64,000 bases of DNA from Halomonas sp. S3-1-1 (GTDB lineage Bacteria > Pseudomonadota > Gammaproteobacteria > Pseudomonadales > Halomonadaceae), in assembly GCF_023757625.1 (NCBI RefSeq), contig NZ_JALGBZ010000009.1, positions 1-64,000 on the forward strand, read 5' to 3'. The notes beneath the pieces were generated by a model that was not told where the DNA came from, made no database searches, and saw only the letters and a list, made by a program, of their open reading frames with translations. Numbering within the stretch: the stretch's first letter is position 1; every line of letters starts with the position of its first letter. The position numbers and the translations under genes are program-made. Below are positions 26,837 to 35,039 of this stretch, in pieces.

Positions 26837-27462
26837 ACAGTCTCTCTTGTCTTCGCCGGGGAAGATGAAAAGCCAAGTTCGATGAGGGCATCCCTCCAGA
26901 AAATCAGCATGTCGCGGTAAAGCTCCGGGTCGTCGCGCCATATGCTTTGCGCGCCCATGCCGCGCATCATGCAAAGCGTGGCGTTCAGCGCCACGCGGTT
27001 TTGCCGCGATGTATGCCTGGAGCTTGCCACCAGCTGTTCCCAGATGGCTTCCAACGAACCGTTGAACCTGGCTGCAAGGGGAATGAGCACCTTCATGATG
27101 TCGGGGTCGGTACGTGCGGCGCTTAGATACTCAAGCGTCACCATGTACAGATCCCCCTTGAAGTGCTCGTGAAGTACTCTCAAGAGGCTGTCGAAATCGA
27201 AGTTTCCTTCACGCACGCTGATCGTCAGCTGGCGAACGCTCTCGACCTCGCGGTTGAGCAGGTCCTCCAGCGCCGACTGCATCAACAGCGTCTTCGACGG
27301 GTAGTGATGAACCAGCGCCCCTCGAGAAACACCGGCCTGACGAGCGACATCCACGGTCGAGGTGTCACGAATGCCCTTGGCGAGGACGCATTCGATCGTT
27401 GCCTGCATCACGCGCGCCTGGGTATTGCGTGAACGCTCTTCCTGATTCTGTCGCTTCGTCAT
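26833..27462 (-). CDS. TetR-family regulator inside the TRAP operon
   Basis: This 209-aa regulator has a TetR HTH at residues 15-60 (RVMQATIECVLAKGI, then DVARQAGVSRGALVHHYPSK). The C-terminal ligand domain contains VTLEYLSAARTDPDIM and RGMGAQSIWRDDPEL. It lies between the genes for the solute-binding protein and the permeases and is translationally coupled to the small permease (ATGA). It probably autoregulates this operon in response to the transported substrate. The C-terminal region resembles regulators found beside aromatic or xenobiotic catabolic genes only loosely. Confidence 0.88.
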   Translation of the reverse strand: MTKRQNQEERSRNTQARVMQATIECVLAKGIRDTSTVDVARQAGVSRGALVHHYPSKTLLMQSALEDLLNREVESVRQLTISVREGNFDFDSLLRVLHEHFKGDLYMVTLEYLSAARTDPDIMKVLIPLAARFNGSLEAIWEQLVASSRHTSRQNRVALNATLCMMRGMGAQSIWRDDPELYRDMLIFWRDALIELGFSSSPAKTRETV

Positions 27463-27523
27463 GACGGTCCCTTATCGATCTTGTAGATATTGGCTGGCTT
27501 TAAAAAAGCCACTCTACGTCAAA

Positions 27524-28660
27524 TCAATAAATGCCGTAATCCGCCGGGAGCTTGCTGTAGATTTCGTCCATCGCCAACTGAGCCAGCGCTTCTTCATCGG
27601 TGCGATCGACCCCTTCCAGCAGGGTTTGCCACTTGTCGATGGTGGCGAGGAAATCGTCGATCAGCGCTTCGGGGTCTTCCACGCCGTACTCGTCGCGCGC
27701 CTTGTCGTAAACATCCGACAGCGCTTTTTCGCGGAAGGCTTCGACGGAAGCCATCAGGTCCTCTTCCGGCTCGTAGACGTTGTTGCCGTGCTCTTTCGCC
27801 TCTTCGATGGCGGACTCCGCGGCACTGATGAACTGAACCACCATGCGCGTCATGGCCTGAGCGGTGGCCTGTTTGAAGACATCGCGCTCTTCATCGGTCA
27901 AACCGGCCCAGAAGCCCTCATTGAAGCCCCACTGCGGGCCGGACCAGTACATGCCGGTAGGCAAGAGCGTGGTGTGTTCCGCCACTTCCCACAGCGACCG
28001 GTCGATCAGGTCATTGGCCGCGTTGGTCGCGCAATCCAGCGAGCCGCGGTCGAGGCCGCTGTACATTTCGCTGGACGGCACGTTGACCGGCGTACCACCC
28101 GCCTCTTCCACCCAATTCGATACGGTCGAACCTGCGGTGCGAATGCGCTTGCCACGCAGCTCTTCGAGATTACGTACCGGCTCGCGGCAGAACATGACGT
28201 AGGGCGGCGTGCTGTAGGCGCCCAGATAAACGATACCGAGATCTTCCCACTCCGCCAGCTGGGTCGGGTTGTTCATGCTGAAATCGGTAACGGCGAGAAT
28301 GCTCACCAGCGGGTCGGCATAGTTGAAGCCAAGCTCTTGTACGGCGTTGGCCACCGGCATTTCGGACGGCGTATAAATAGCCGCGTGGTGCGCGACCTGG
28401 ACGATGTTGTCCTGAATGCCCTGAAGGCTTGCGCGAGGCGCAAGCAGCACCGTACCGGTATAGACGTCGGGTTTGAGGTCTCCCCCGGAGAGCTCTTCGA
28501 CCATTTCCGCCCACTCGATATAGCCGTAGCGTGAATGGGGGTGCTGCTGATCGTAGAAGGAGTTAGCGATGAAAGACGTTTCTGCCTGGGCCGTAACGCT
28601 TAAAGCGGGCAGGACGAATGCAGAAACGGCAACCGCGAGTGAAGTACGCTTGAAGTTCAT
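27524..28660 (-). CDS. TRAP transporter solute-binding protein (DctP family)
   Basis: This 378-aa periplasmic protein has a signal peptide cleaved near VTAQAETSF (about residue 27). DctP signatures are LEELRGKRIRTAGSTVSNWVEEAGG, the Arg that binds carboxylates, VPSSEMYSGLDRGSLDCATN and TLLPTGMYWSG. This version belongs to the longer C4-dicarboxylate-type family whose members bind many carboxylates. It is the first gene of the operon. The AT-rich region between it and azlC (28661-28842) carries both divergent promoters. Confidence 0.9.
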   Translation of the reverse strand: MNFKRTSLAVAVSAFVLPALSVTAQAETSFIANSFYDQQHPHSRYGYIEWAEMVEELSGGDLKPDVYTGTVLLAPRASLQGIQDNIVQVAHHAAIYTPSEMPVANAVQELGFNYADPLVSILAVTDFSMNNPTQLAEWEDLGIVYLGAYSTPPYVMFCREPVRNLEELRGKRIRTAGSTVSNWVEEAGGTPVNVPSSEMYSGLDRGSLDCATNAANDLIDRSLWEVAEHTTLLPTGMYWSGPQWGFNEGFWAGLTDEERDVFKQATAQAMTRMVVQFISAAESAIEEAKEHGNNVYEPEEDLMASVEAFREKALSDVYDKARDEYGVEDPEALIDDFLATIDKWQTLLEGVDRTDEEALAQLAMDEIYSKLPADYGIY

Positions 28661-28842
28661 AATCAGGTTTCCTGGAGCGAGTTAAACCATCATTATTAAT
28701 GTTATGTTATTACGTATATAACGCTTGCAAGTTTCAAACTTTAAAGCGTTAGTGCAGTATCGAATCTAAACTTATGAATAAATAAAAACAAGCAGGCCTG
28801 TTTGTTTTTTCTGAGGAGCTTTCTCTCATTGCCGGTAAATCC

Positions 28843-29565
28843 ATGATGGGTCAACAAAACGAGACAACGCTTACTATCGCCGGAACCTGGCAAGGCATCC
28901 GCCTAATGCTGCCACTGGCGTTTTTTACCATCGCCTTTGGGCTCGCCTTCGGCGTTGCGGCCTCGCACCAAGGTCTCGCCGCTTGGCAAGCACTGTCGAT
29001 GAGCACGCTGGTATTCGCCGCACCTTCGCAGTTCGCCGCGCTGGAACTTTGGCATGCGCCGCTTCCCCTGCTGGCGCTGGCGGGTACGACGCTTGCGATT
29101 CACACCCGGCACATGCTGATGGGCGCCTCGCTCTACACTTGGCTTGCGCCGTTACCGCCCCTGAAGAGGTTTGCGGTCATTTTCCTGGTCACGGATTCGA
29201 ACTGGGCGCTTGCGCTCTCCAAATACCAGCAGGGCGAGCGCAACGTCGGCATTTTGCTAGGCGGCGGTATCGCACTTTGGGCGGCATGGGTGTTGGGGAC
29301 CGGTGCGGGGCTCATGTTCGGCGGTGGCATCACTCACCCGGAGCGCTTCGGGCTCGATATGATCATGCTCTGCTTTTTGCTGGTGATCGTCATCGGCAAC
29401 CGGCCCCGGGCGTTCATGGTGCTGCCCTGGCTTGCGGCGGGCACCAGCGCGCTGCTGGCGTACTGGTGGCTGCCGCCCTTTCTCCACGTCATGGTGGGGG
29501 CGCTGACCGGCGGGGCCGTCGCGGTACTGCTTGCCCGATACCAGGCCATGAAGGTGAGCCAATGA
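28843..29565 (+). CDS. azlC: AzlC-family branched-chain amino-acid exporter subunit
   Basis: This 240-aa inner-membrane protein has AzlC signatures: LMLPLAFFTIAFGLAFGVAA, FAAPSQFAALELW, HTRHMLMGASLYTWLAPL and VTDSNWALALSKY. With AzlD it forms an exporter of branched-chain amino acids or analogues. Two ATGs at 28843 and 28846 have no good ribosome-binding site; a clean GAGGAG at 28812-28817 sits 10 bases before an in-frame ATT at 28828, so a rare ATT start is possible. It is divergent from the TRAP operon and coupled to azlD by ATGA. Confidence 0.88.
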   Translation: MMGQQNETTLTIAGTWQGIRLMLPLAFFTIAFGLAFGVAASHQGLAAWQALSMSTLVFAAPSQFAALELWHAPLPLLALAGTTLAIHTRHMLMGASLYTWLAPLPPLKRFAVIFLVTDSNWALALSKYQQGERNVGILLGGGIALWAAWVLGTGAGLMFGGGITHPERFGLDMIMLCFLLVIVIGNRPRAFMVLPWLAAGTSALLAYWWLPPFLHVMVGALTGGAVAVLLARYQAMKVSQ

Positions 29566-29870
29566 ACACGCCGGCGGTCTGGTCGTCGCTTGCGGCCATT
29601 TCGATCATGGTGGTCATCGGCTATGGCTCGCGGGTGCTGGGGCTGATCGTCATGGCGCGCCTGACGCTTGGACCGAACGTGCGTCTTTTCATCGACGCCA
29701 TGTCAAGCTCGGTGCTCATCGCCATCCTGACGCCGATGATCGTCCACAGCGATCACGCCACTCGCGTCGCCGCCCTTGCGGCGGGCCTGGTGGCGGTCGC
29801 GTTAAAAAGTCCGCTCGCTTCCATCGCCGTGGGCATCGTCTGCGCAGCGCTTTGGCGCTGGCTGTTCTAA
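29562..29870 (+). CDS. azlD: AzlD-family exporter subunit
   Basis: This 102-aa protein has three or four hydrophobic helices. Features typical of AzlD are VVIGYGSRVLGLIVMARLTL, AMSSSVLIAILTPMIV and the C-terminal SIAVGIVCAALWRWLF. The ATG overlaps the azlC stop by four bases. The pair acts together in the inner membrane. No terminator is evident before the converging gene at 29886. Confidence 0.88.
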   Translation: MNTPAVWSSLAAISIMVVIGYGSRVLGLIVMARLTLGPNVRLFIDAMSSSVLIAILTPMIVHSDHATRVAALAAGLVAVALKSPLASIAVGIVCAALWRWLF

Positions 29871-29885
29871 CGCTTTAAAAAAACG

Positions 29886-30329
29886 CTATGCCCCTGCGCT
29901 CACCGCCTGGCAGGTCGTTTCTTCGCCGGTCTCCTTGAGGCGCAGGGTCATGGTGTGTTCATCGAGAGAGACCACCTCGATCGGCGCCGAGGGCGCCTGG
30001 TAGAAAGCGCGGCTTGATTCGAGAAACGCCGGGGTCAGTAGGCCGATTTCATCGAGTTCGACGCTGAGTTCGACCTCTTCCGGGTAAGCGATGAACGAAT
30101 GCCCGGCCACTTCCTTATAGCCGCTGACGAAGACCCGCAGCCGCGAGCGCGCATCGTCGTCACCCTGCTGGTACTCGAGCACCAGCGTCTCTTCGTAATC
30201 AAGGTTTCGCGTCGTCGAGACGTGGCTTTGAATGTGTTCCTGCATGCCGTCCTCGTACTCGGCGCTCGAGGTACACATCCAGTCGCCCAGCCCGAATATC
30301 GACATGCTCGCCAGTGCCAGTTCGATCAT
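29886..30329 (-). CDS. Unknown protein, 147 aa
   Basis: I do not recognise a family. The first residues (MIELALASMSIFGLGDWMC) are mildly hydrophobic, but there is no convincing signal peptide. The rest alternates beta-strand segments (ETLVLEYQQGDDDARSRLRVF; EVELSVELDEIG; EHTMTLRLKETGEETTC) and could be a small beta barrel or sandwich. Its ATG overlaps the isochorismatase-like gene by four bases, so it is translated from the same mRNA and may act with it. Confidence 0.65.
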   Translation of the reverse strand: MIELALASMSIFGLGDWMCTSSAEYEDGMQEHIQSHVSTTRNLDYEETLVLEYQQGDDDARSRLRVFVSGYKEVAGHSFIAYPEEVELSVELDEIGLLTPAFLESSRAFYQAPSAPIEVVSLDEHTMTLRLKETGEETTCQAVSAGA

Positions 30330-30886
30330 TTTTTGGTGACCTCGCCAAGTATCTCGTCGGTCGAGCGAATGCGTGCGTACTCGCCCTCCAGGTTCGCAAG
30401 CGACATGGCGTGAACCTCGTCGGCGGTGCGCTCTACCCCGGCGAAGTCACGTTTGGCGAAGGTGAAAGTGGCGTCATGAACGACCGCGACATCGAAGCCG
30501 AGATTACCCGCGCTTCGCGCGCTGGCCTCCACCGAGTTGCTGGTGCTGACCCCCACGATGACCAGGCGCTGAATATCGCGCACGCGCAGCCAGCGCTCGA
30601 GATTCGAATGGATAAAGGCATCGGGAACGTTCTTCTCGACCACATGCTCGGTCTTCCGTGGCGCAAGCGCCGGCTGAAACTCGGCGCCGCTTTGCCCCGG
30701 CCAGAAAGTGGAGTCTGGAGATCGGGAGATATGGCGTACGTGAACGACGGGGGCACCTGCATCACGCCACACGCCGAGCAAGCGCACGATGTTCGCCTCG
30801 GCGCAGGCATTGTTGCGAGCCCCGGCGGCGGGGTCGCTCATGCCGCGCTGCATGTCGATGATGAGCAGAGCAGTAAGCTCGAACAT
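30326..30886 (-). CDS. Isochorismatase-family hydrolase with Ser in place of the nucleophilic Cys
   Basis: This 186-aa protein has the isochorismatase-like fold: ALLIIDMQRGM with Asp11, TEHVVEKNVPDAF with Lys85, and VIVGVSTSNSVEASARSAGNLGFDV. In cysteine hydrolases of this family the third catalytic residue is Cys within GxxTxxCVxxTAR; here the equivalent is Ser118 (SNSVEASAR). It may belong to a Ser variant subfamily with altered chemistry or be a non-hydrolytic homologue. The start at 30886 is preceded by GAAGGG. A following unknown gene overlaps by ATGA. Confidence 0.85.
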   Translation of the reverse strand: MFELTALLIIDMQRGMSDPAAGARNNACAEANIVRLLGVWRDAGAPVVHVRHISRSPDSTFWPGQSGAEFQPALAPRKTEHVVEKNVPDAFIHSNLERWLRVRDIQRLVIVGVSTSNSVEASARSAGNLGFDVAVVHDATFTFAKRDFAGVERTADEVHAMSLANLEGEYARIRSTDEILGEVTKK

Positions 30887-30905
30887 GAATAAGCCCTTCA
30901 AAAAT

Positions 30906-30938
30906 GAAAACGCCAGGCTCGAATAGCCTGGCGTTTTT
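30906..30938. terminator. Rho-independent terminator before the isochorismatase gene
   Basis: AAAACGCCAGGC and GCCTGGCGTTTTT with a 7-base loop end the transcript of the minus-strand SnoaL-like gene. The structure is bidirectional in form. Confidence 0.9.
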
Positions 30939-30953
30939 CAAGTGCCGTCAACC

Positions 30954-31337
30954 TTACAGCATGCGCGGAATTTGCGAAGAGTGGTGGTGCAAAATCGGCG
31001 CTTCTTTCGAAAGATCGACCACGTAGCTAAAGCGCGCCTCGAAGTTCAAAAGCTCGCCTTCGACCTCAAAACGCCAGTTGTAGAGGCCGGTCAGCGCGGC
31101 GATGGTCTCGGATACTTCCTGAATGATCAGGGTCTTTTCGTGCAGCGTAATGCTCAGACCCGGGCGCGCGCCCAAGCGCTCGAAATAGTCGCGGTGCTTC
31201 TCGCGGGTGTTGGAAATACGGTTGGAAAAGGTAGGAATCAGTACGGCGTTCTCATCGTAGAGCGATAGCAGGGTTTCGACGTCGGCGTTATTGATTGCCT
31301 GCATCCACTCGTTGAGCACGTCATGGGGAGTTCTCAT
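30954..31337 (-). CDS. SnoaL/NTF2-like protein (CaMKII association-domain type)
   Basis: This 127-aa protein has the NTF2-like cone fold pattern: VLNEWMQAINNADVETLLSLY, AVLIPTFSNRISNTREKHRDYF and the C-terminal HHHSSQIPRML. The last motif (HHHSS.xP) is typical of the SgcJ/EcaC or CaMKII association-domain group. The role of this group in bacteria is generally unclear; many bind small hydrophobic ligands. The ATG at 31337 follows AAAGAGG by nine bases. It is a single-gene transcript ending at a strong hairpin. Confidence 0.82.
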   Translation of the reverse strand: MRTPHDVLNEWMQAINNADVETLLSLYDENAVLIPTFSNRISNTREKHRDYFERLGARPGLSITLHEKTLIIQEVSETIAALTGLYNWRFEVEGELLNFEARFSYVVDLSKEAPILHHHSSQIPRML

Positions 31338-31506
31338 ATGACTAACGACCTCTTTAACCAATGTCGGTGACCTGATGCCGCGGGCTCAAACGGCGGTGAC
31401 CTTTTACGACAGTGACTTTGCAAGCCCATCATTCTTATACCAAAGATGTAGCGCGTACTATCTTACCCAAATCGACACGCGAGCGCATGGCGAGTTCCGC
31501 GATTCA

Positions 31507-31950
31507 TCAAAATTGTCGAAATCGCTCAAAGAGCTTCGCCATGGCGGTGGCCCCGAATACCAGCGCCAGCCCTAACAAAAGCGCGATAAGCGAACCCGCA
31601 TCGAGCCCACCGCCCCACTGCCAGCGCGAAATGACTCCGCTCAAGTGCTGCACCACGAGATAGACGCCGATCAGAAAGCTGCCCGCGCGCACGAGCCCCC
31701 TCTCGTCCAGCGCGCGCTCATCGCTCGGATCATGTGGGTGGAGCCTTTGCGCCAGCGCCGGCGCCTTGAACCACAAAAGCGCGCCCAGCAAAAACGGCAG
31801 TAGCAGACTGGCGGTGAACAGTATCCGCCAGGACTCGATTTCATCCGCCGAGGCGAAGGCCGCAGGTAGCGATGAGAGGATCGCCATTAGCGGCCTGACC
31901 ACCAGATAAACGGCGAGAAGGCGAATCGCGATGATCGAAAAGGCGTGCAT
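31507..31950 (-). CDS. Unknown four-helix membrane protein
   Basis: This 147-aa protein has four hydrophobic helices at about residues 5-27, 45-65, 88-108 and 118-138. A charged loop containing HPHDPSDERALDERGL sits between helices 2 and 3. No family is recognised. The ATG at 31950 follows GGGAGC; a frame to 31977 is possible but starts in AT-poor sequence without a ribosome-binding site. It is monocistronic, between the phoA terminator and the SnoaL-like gene. Confidence 0.7.
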   Translation of the reverse strand: MHAFSIIAIRLLAVYLVVRPLMAILSSLPAAFASADEIESWRILFTASLLLPFLLGALLWFKAPALAQRLHPHDPSDERALDERGLVRAGSFLIGVYLVVQHLSGVISRWQWGGGLDAGSLIALLLGLALVFGATAMAKLFERFRQF

Positions 31951-32010
31951 GTGTGCTCCCGGCAAAACCTTCAGCATACGTGTATCGAAGGCACTCTAAA
32001 ACACGCCCAA

Positions 32011-32048
32011 CACAAAGTCCCCGACGATGGCTCGCCGGGGGCTTTGTG
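32011..32048 (-). terminator. Terminator-like hairpin after phoA
   Basis: CACAAAG/CTTTGTG continued by CCCCG/CGGGG arms with a 12-base loop lie 14 bases past the phoA stop. No long T-run follows. Confidence 0.6.
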
Positions 32049-32062
32049 CTTTCGCAAGCGCG

Positions 32063-33505
32063 TTACTGTGCGTCGCTGTCTTCGTCGATACCGAGTGCGC
32101 TCATCGCGGCGCGGAAGACGTCGGTGTTGTCCAACCACTGCTGAGCGTTTTCGTCCACGTTGTAGGTGGAGAGCCCTTCATCGCGCTGGGCCACGTCGAG
32201 GAAGTAGTCAGCGCCGGCGCCCTGGGCGTAAAGCGGCACCAGCTCGCGGGTGTGGTTATCCGAGTGCCAACGCACCAGCGGCAGCGCGCCGGCGCCCTGG
32301 CTTACGACCGGGCTGTAGGCGTTCTGATCCGAATCCGGGCCCTGCAGCAGGCCGTTGCCGTGGTCGCTGGTGACGATGATCATCGTCTCATCCCAGTCGC
32401 TGTTCGTCTCGACCCACTCGACCGCGGCTTCGACCGCCTCGTTGAAATCGACCTGCTCCTCGACCAGGCGCGGCAGATTGTTGGCGTGGGCGGCCCAGTC
32501 GACGGCGCCGCCTTCGACCATCAGGAAGAAGCCTTCGTCGTTTTGCTTGAGCACCTCGAGCGCGCCACGGGTCAGCGTCGGCAGGCTCGGCACGTTGTCG
32601 AGCAGGTCACCGGCGGCCACGCCCGGGCGATTGAACTGAAGCGTCGCGTGGTTTTGCGCCACGCCCAGCACCTTGTCGCCCTCGAGGGTCAGCTCGCCAT
32701 CTGCCAGCGCCTCGAAGTCGTCGCGGCTTTCGATCAGCTGGTAATCGGTGTCGCCGTCGACCAGACGCTGCCAGGTGGCTTCGCCGCCTACGTAGCGAAA
32801 GGCGTTTTCGTCCGGATTTTCGACCGCGTTGCCGGCGTCGTCGAAATACGGGTGGCCGGCGCCGAACACCACGGTGGCAAGGCCGGAATCGATGATCTCT
32901 TCACCGAGTGCTGCGTATTCGTTGCGGCTGGCGTTGTGGCCTAAAAACGCAGCGGGGGTCGCGTGGCTCAGCTGCACCGAGCTCACCACGCCCAGCGCTC
33001 GGCCGCTTTCGACCACGTACTCGCCGATGTTCTTCATCCGTTCGTCGTTGTTCGACCAGTTGATGGCGCTGTTGTAGGTTTTCTGGCCGGTGGCCAGCGC
33101 GGTGCCGGCGGCGGCGCTGTCGGTGAAGTTCTCGCGGGCGTAGTTGTAGCCGGCGAAATAGCTGTCGTAGTCGCCCAGCTTGCCCTCGAAGCCAACGCCG
33201 TCGGCCGCCTCATCGCTCCAAAGCGCTTCGGGGTCGAAGGTGACCGCCCCTTCGTCGCTCATGGTCGGCTCGGTCGCGGTGGTCAGCGGGTAGGTAGCGG
33301 CAAACACCTGGGTGTCGAAGTCATCGTACACTTCGTGCCCCAGCCCTCCATGGCGGTAGTAGCTGGCGGCGCGGAAGGTTTCGATACCCGCGCCGTCGGT
33401 GATCATCAAAATGACGTTCTTTGCACTGTTTTGCTGGGCAAGCGCCGACGTGGCAAAAACGGATCCTAGAGCAAGCGCGAGCGCGCAGCGTTTGAAAGCG
33501 ACCAT
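32063..33505 (-). CDS. phoA: Periplasmic alkaline phosphatase
   Basis: This 480-aa enzyme has a Sec signal peptide (MVAFKRCALALALGSVFATSALAQ region). The alkaline phosphatase core includes NVILMITDGAG (metal-binding Asp), the nucleophile Ser in FTDSAAAGTALATGQKT, FLMVEGGAVDWAAHANN, VTSDHGNGL and ALPLVRWHSDNHT with late zinc ligands. The protein is strongly acidic (C-terminal DEDSDAQ), as expected for a halophile's periplasm. A start at 33523 is possible but the ATG at 33505 gives a better signal peptide. PhoB-like repeats lie about 50-70 bases upstream. Confidence 0.9.
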   Translation of the reverse strand: MVAFKRCALALALGSVFATSALAQQNSAKNVILMITDGAGIETFRAASYYRHGGLGHEVYDDFDTQVFAATYPLTTATEPTMSDEGAVTFDPEALWSDEAADGVGFEGKLGDYDSYFAGYNYARENFTDSAAAGTALATGQKTYNSAINWSNNDERMKNIGEYVVESGRALGVVSSVQLSHATPAAFLGHNASRNEYAALGEEIIDSGLATVVFGAGHPYFDDAGNAVENPDENAFRYVGGEATWQRLVDGDTDYQLIESRDDFEALADGELTLEGDKVLGVAQNHATLQFNRPGVAAGDLLDNVPSLPTLTRGALEVLKQNDEGFFLMVEGGAVDWAAHANNLPRLVEEQVDFNEAVEAAVEWVETNSDWDETMIIVTSDHGNGLLQGPDSDQNAYSPVVSQGAGALPLVRWHSDNHTRELVPLYAQGAGADYFLDVAQRDEGLSTYNVDENAQQWLDNTDVFRAAMSALGIDEDSDAQ

Positions 33506-33555
33506 GCTGTTCGTCCAAGTCATTGATTAAGAGAGACTTAAATTAGTGATGCCAG

Positions 33556-33573
33556 ATGACAGAGGGATGAACG
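33556..33573 (-). promoter_or_regulatory. Candidate Pho box upstream of phoA
   Basis: On the minus strand CGTTCAT and CTGTCAT are 11 bases apart (33573-33567 and 33562-33556). A further GTGTCAT sits two repeat lengths upstream at 33595-33589. Confidence 0.5.
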
Positions 33574-33642
33574 TTTAGCCCCATTTCAATGACACCCCGT
33601 TCACCATGCCCAGCGGTTGTCTTTAGCGTGACCAGCCATATA

Positions 33643-33658
33643 CTGTATATTTATACAA
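33643..33658. promoter_or_regulatory. LexA (SOS) box
   Basis: CTGTATATTTATACAA fits CTGT-N8-ACAG except for the last base. It lies 28 bases before the radical SAM gene's ATG, where it would block the promoter. Confidence 0.7.
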
Positions 33659-33685
33659 CAACCCTATTGCCGATCGGAGAGCGTC

Positions 33686-34771
33686 ATGGCGGATTCACGC
33701 GCCCTGCCCCCGGGCAGGATCGTTCACAAGGGCCGCGGGGCGACGTTCGACCCGCACAACCGCTTCGCGCCGAGTGTCAGCGTCGAGGAGCCTGACGGCT
33801 GGTGGCAGGAGCACGCCCCTTTAAGCCTTGCCACCGAGGTACGCGAGGAGCCGAGCAAAAGCGCGCTTTCGTGGAACGGCTCGCCGGATCTCTCCTTTGA
33901 TCGCTCGCTCAATCCTTACCGCGGCTGCGAGCATGGCTGCATCTACTGCTTTGCCCGCCCTTCCCACGCCTACTGGGACATGTCGCCGGGGCTGGACTTC
34001 GAGACCCGGCTGATTGCGCGCACCGGCATGCTCGATCACCTGCGCGAGGAGCTTGCGAAACCCAGCTACGTCTGCCGGCCGATCAACCTTTCTGGCAACA
34101 CCGACTGTTACCAGCCGATCGAGGCGAAATACCAAACCACTCGGCGCCTGCTCGCGTTTTTGCTCGAATGCCGCCACCCGGTCACGCTGGTGACCAAGGG
34201 AAGCCTCGTACTGCGCGATCTGGATCTTCTAAAACAGATGGCCGAGCACCGGCTAGTGCGGGTGCTGGTGAGTCTGACGAGCCTGGACAGCGACTTGAAG
34301 CGCACCCTGGAGCCGCGGGCAGCCTCGCCTAAGGCGCGGCTAAAGGTGATTCGCGAACTCAGCGCCGCCGGGGTGCCGGTGGGGGTTTTGATCTCGCCGG
34401 TGATACCGGGGCTGACCGACCACGAAATCGAGCGGCTGATCGAGGCGGCCCGCGGCGCCGGCGCGCGCACCGCAAGCTGGATGCTTTTACGCCTGCCGCG
34501 CGAGGTCGCGCCGCTGTTTGAAGAGTGGCTGGTGGCCCACTACCCCGAGCGCGCCGACAAGGTGATGAGCCTTATTCGCCAGTGCCGGGGCGGCAAAACC
34601 AACGAGGCGGCGTTCGGCAAGCGCTTTCGCGGTGAAGGCGTGTTCGTCGACATGATCGAGCAGCGCTTCAAGCGCGCCAGCCGCCAATGGGGCATGCAGC
34701 CCCGCCCCGAACAGGGCCTCAATACCCGCGACTTCAGGCCGCCCCGCGCTCAGGGCGACCTGTTCGACTAG
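33686..34771 (+). CDS. PA0069-family radical SAM protein (spore photoproduct lyase-like)
   Basis: This 361-aa protein has the radical SAM cluster motif RGCEHGCIYCFARPSH (Cx3Cx2C) near residue 80. SPL-like features are SLNPYRGC, LSGNTDCYQPIE and VSLTSLDSDLKRTLEPRAASP. The C-terminal part (AFGKRFRGEGVF) is typical of the PA0069 family, distantly related to spore photoproduct lyase. Its reaction is unknown; a DNA-damage role has been proposed for relatives. The LexA-like box just upstream supports induction by DNA damage. GGAGAG precedes the ATG. Confidence 0.9.
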   Translation: MADSRALPPGRIVHKGRGATFDPHNRFAPSVSVEEPDGWWQEHAPLSLATEVREEPSKSALSWNGSPDLSFDRSLNPYRGCEHGCIYCFARPSHAYWDMSPGLDFETRLIARTGMLDHLREELAKPSYVCRPINLSGNTDCYQPIEAKYQTTRRLLAFLLECRHPVTLVTKGSLVLRDLDLLKQMAEHRLVRVLVSLTSLDSDLKRTLEPRAASPKARLKVIRELSAAGVPVGVLISPVIPGLTDHEIERLIEAARGAGARTASWMLLRLPREVAPLFEEWLVAHYPERADKVMSLIRQCRGGKTNEAAFGKRFRGEGVFVDMIEQRFKRASRQWGMQPRPEQGLNTRDFRPPRAQGDLFD

Positions 34772-34777
34772 CCAACG

Positions 34778-35029
34778 CTATTTGGGCGGGCCGCGCCGCG
34801 TTCTGAGTTCGTCGAGCACCAACGCGAAGAAGCCGCGAATCTCCTGAAGCCTCGGCCTGGCCTCGACCATCAGGGTATCCATCTTCTCGAGTTCCTGGGT
34901 CTGGGCCTCTCGGGCGTCGAGCTCGGCGCGAATCTCGTCGATGATCTCCACCGAGTCGTTCAGCATCGCCTTGAGTTCGGCGGTCGAGGTGGTGTGCAGG
35001 CTTGGCCTGGAACCTTGTTCAATACTCAT
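34778..35029 (-). CDS. Small coiled-coil protein, 83 aa
   Basis: The protein is acidic and helical: LKAMLNDSVEIIDEIRAELDAREAQTQELEKM would form a coiled coil, and the C-terminal half contains PRLQEIRGFFALVLDELRTRRG. No family is recognised. It stops 6 bases past the converging radical SAM gene and starts 11 bases downstream of the Na/Pi cotransporter gene's stop, so it is most likely the second gene of that transcript. Confidence 0.6.
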   Translation of the reverse strand: MSIEQGSRPSLHTTSTAELKAMLNDSVEIIDEIRAELDAREAQTQELEKMDTLMVEARPRLQEIRGFFALVLDELRTRRGPPK

Positions 35030-35039
35030 GGCGCCCTCC

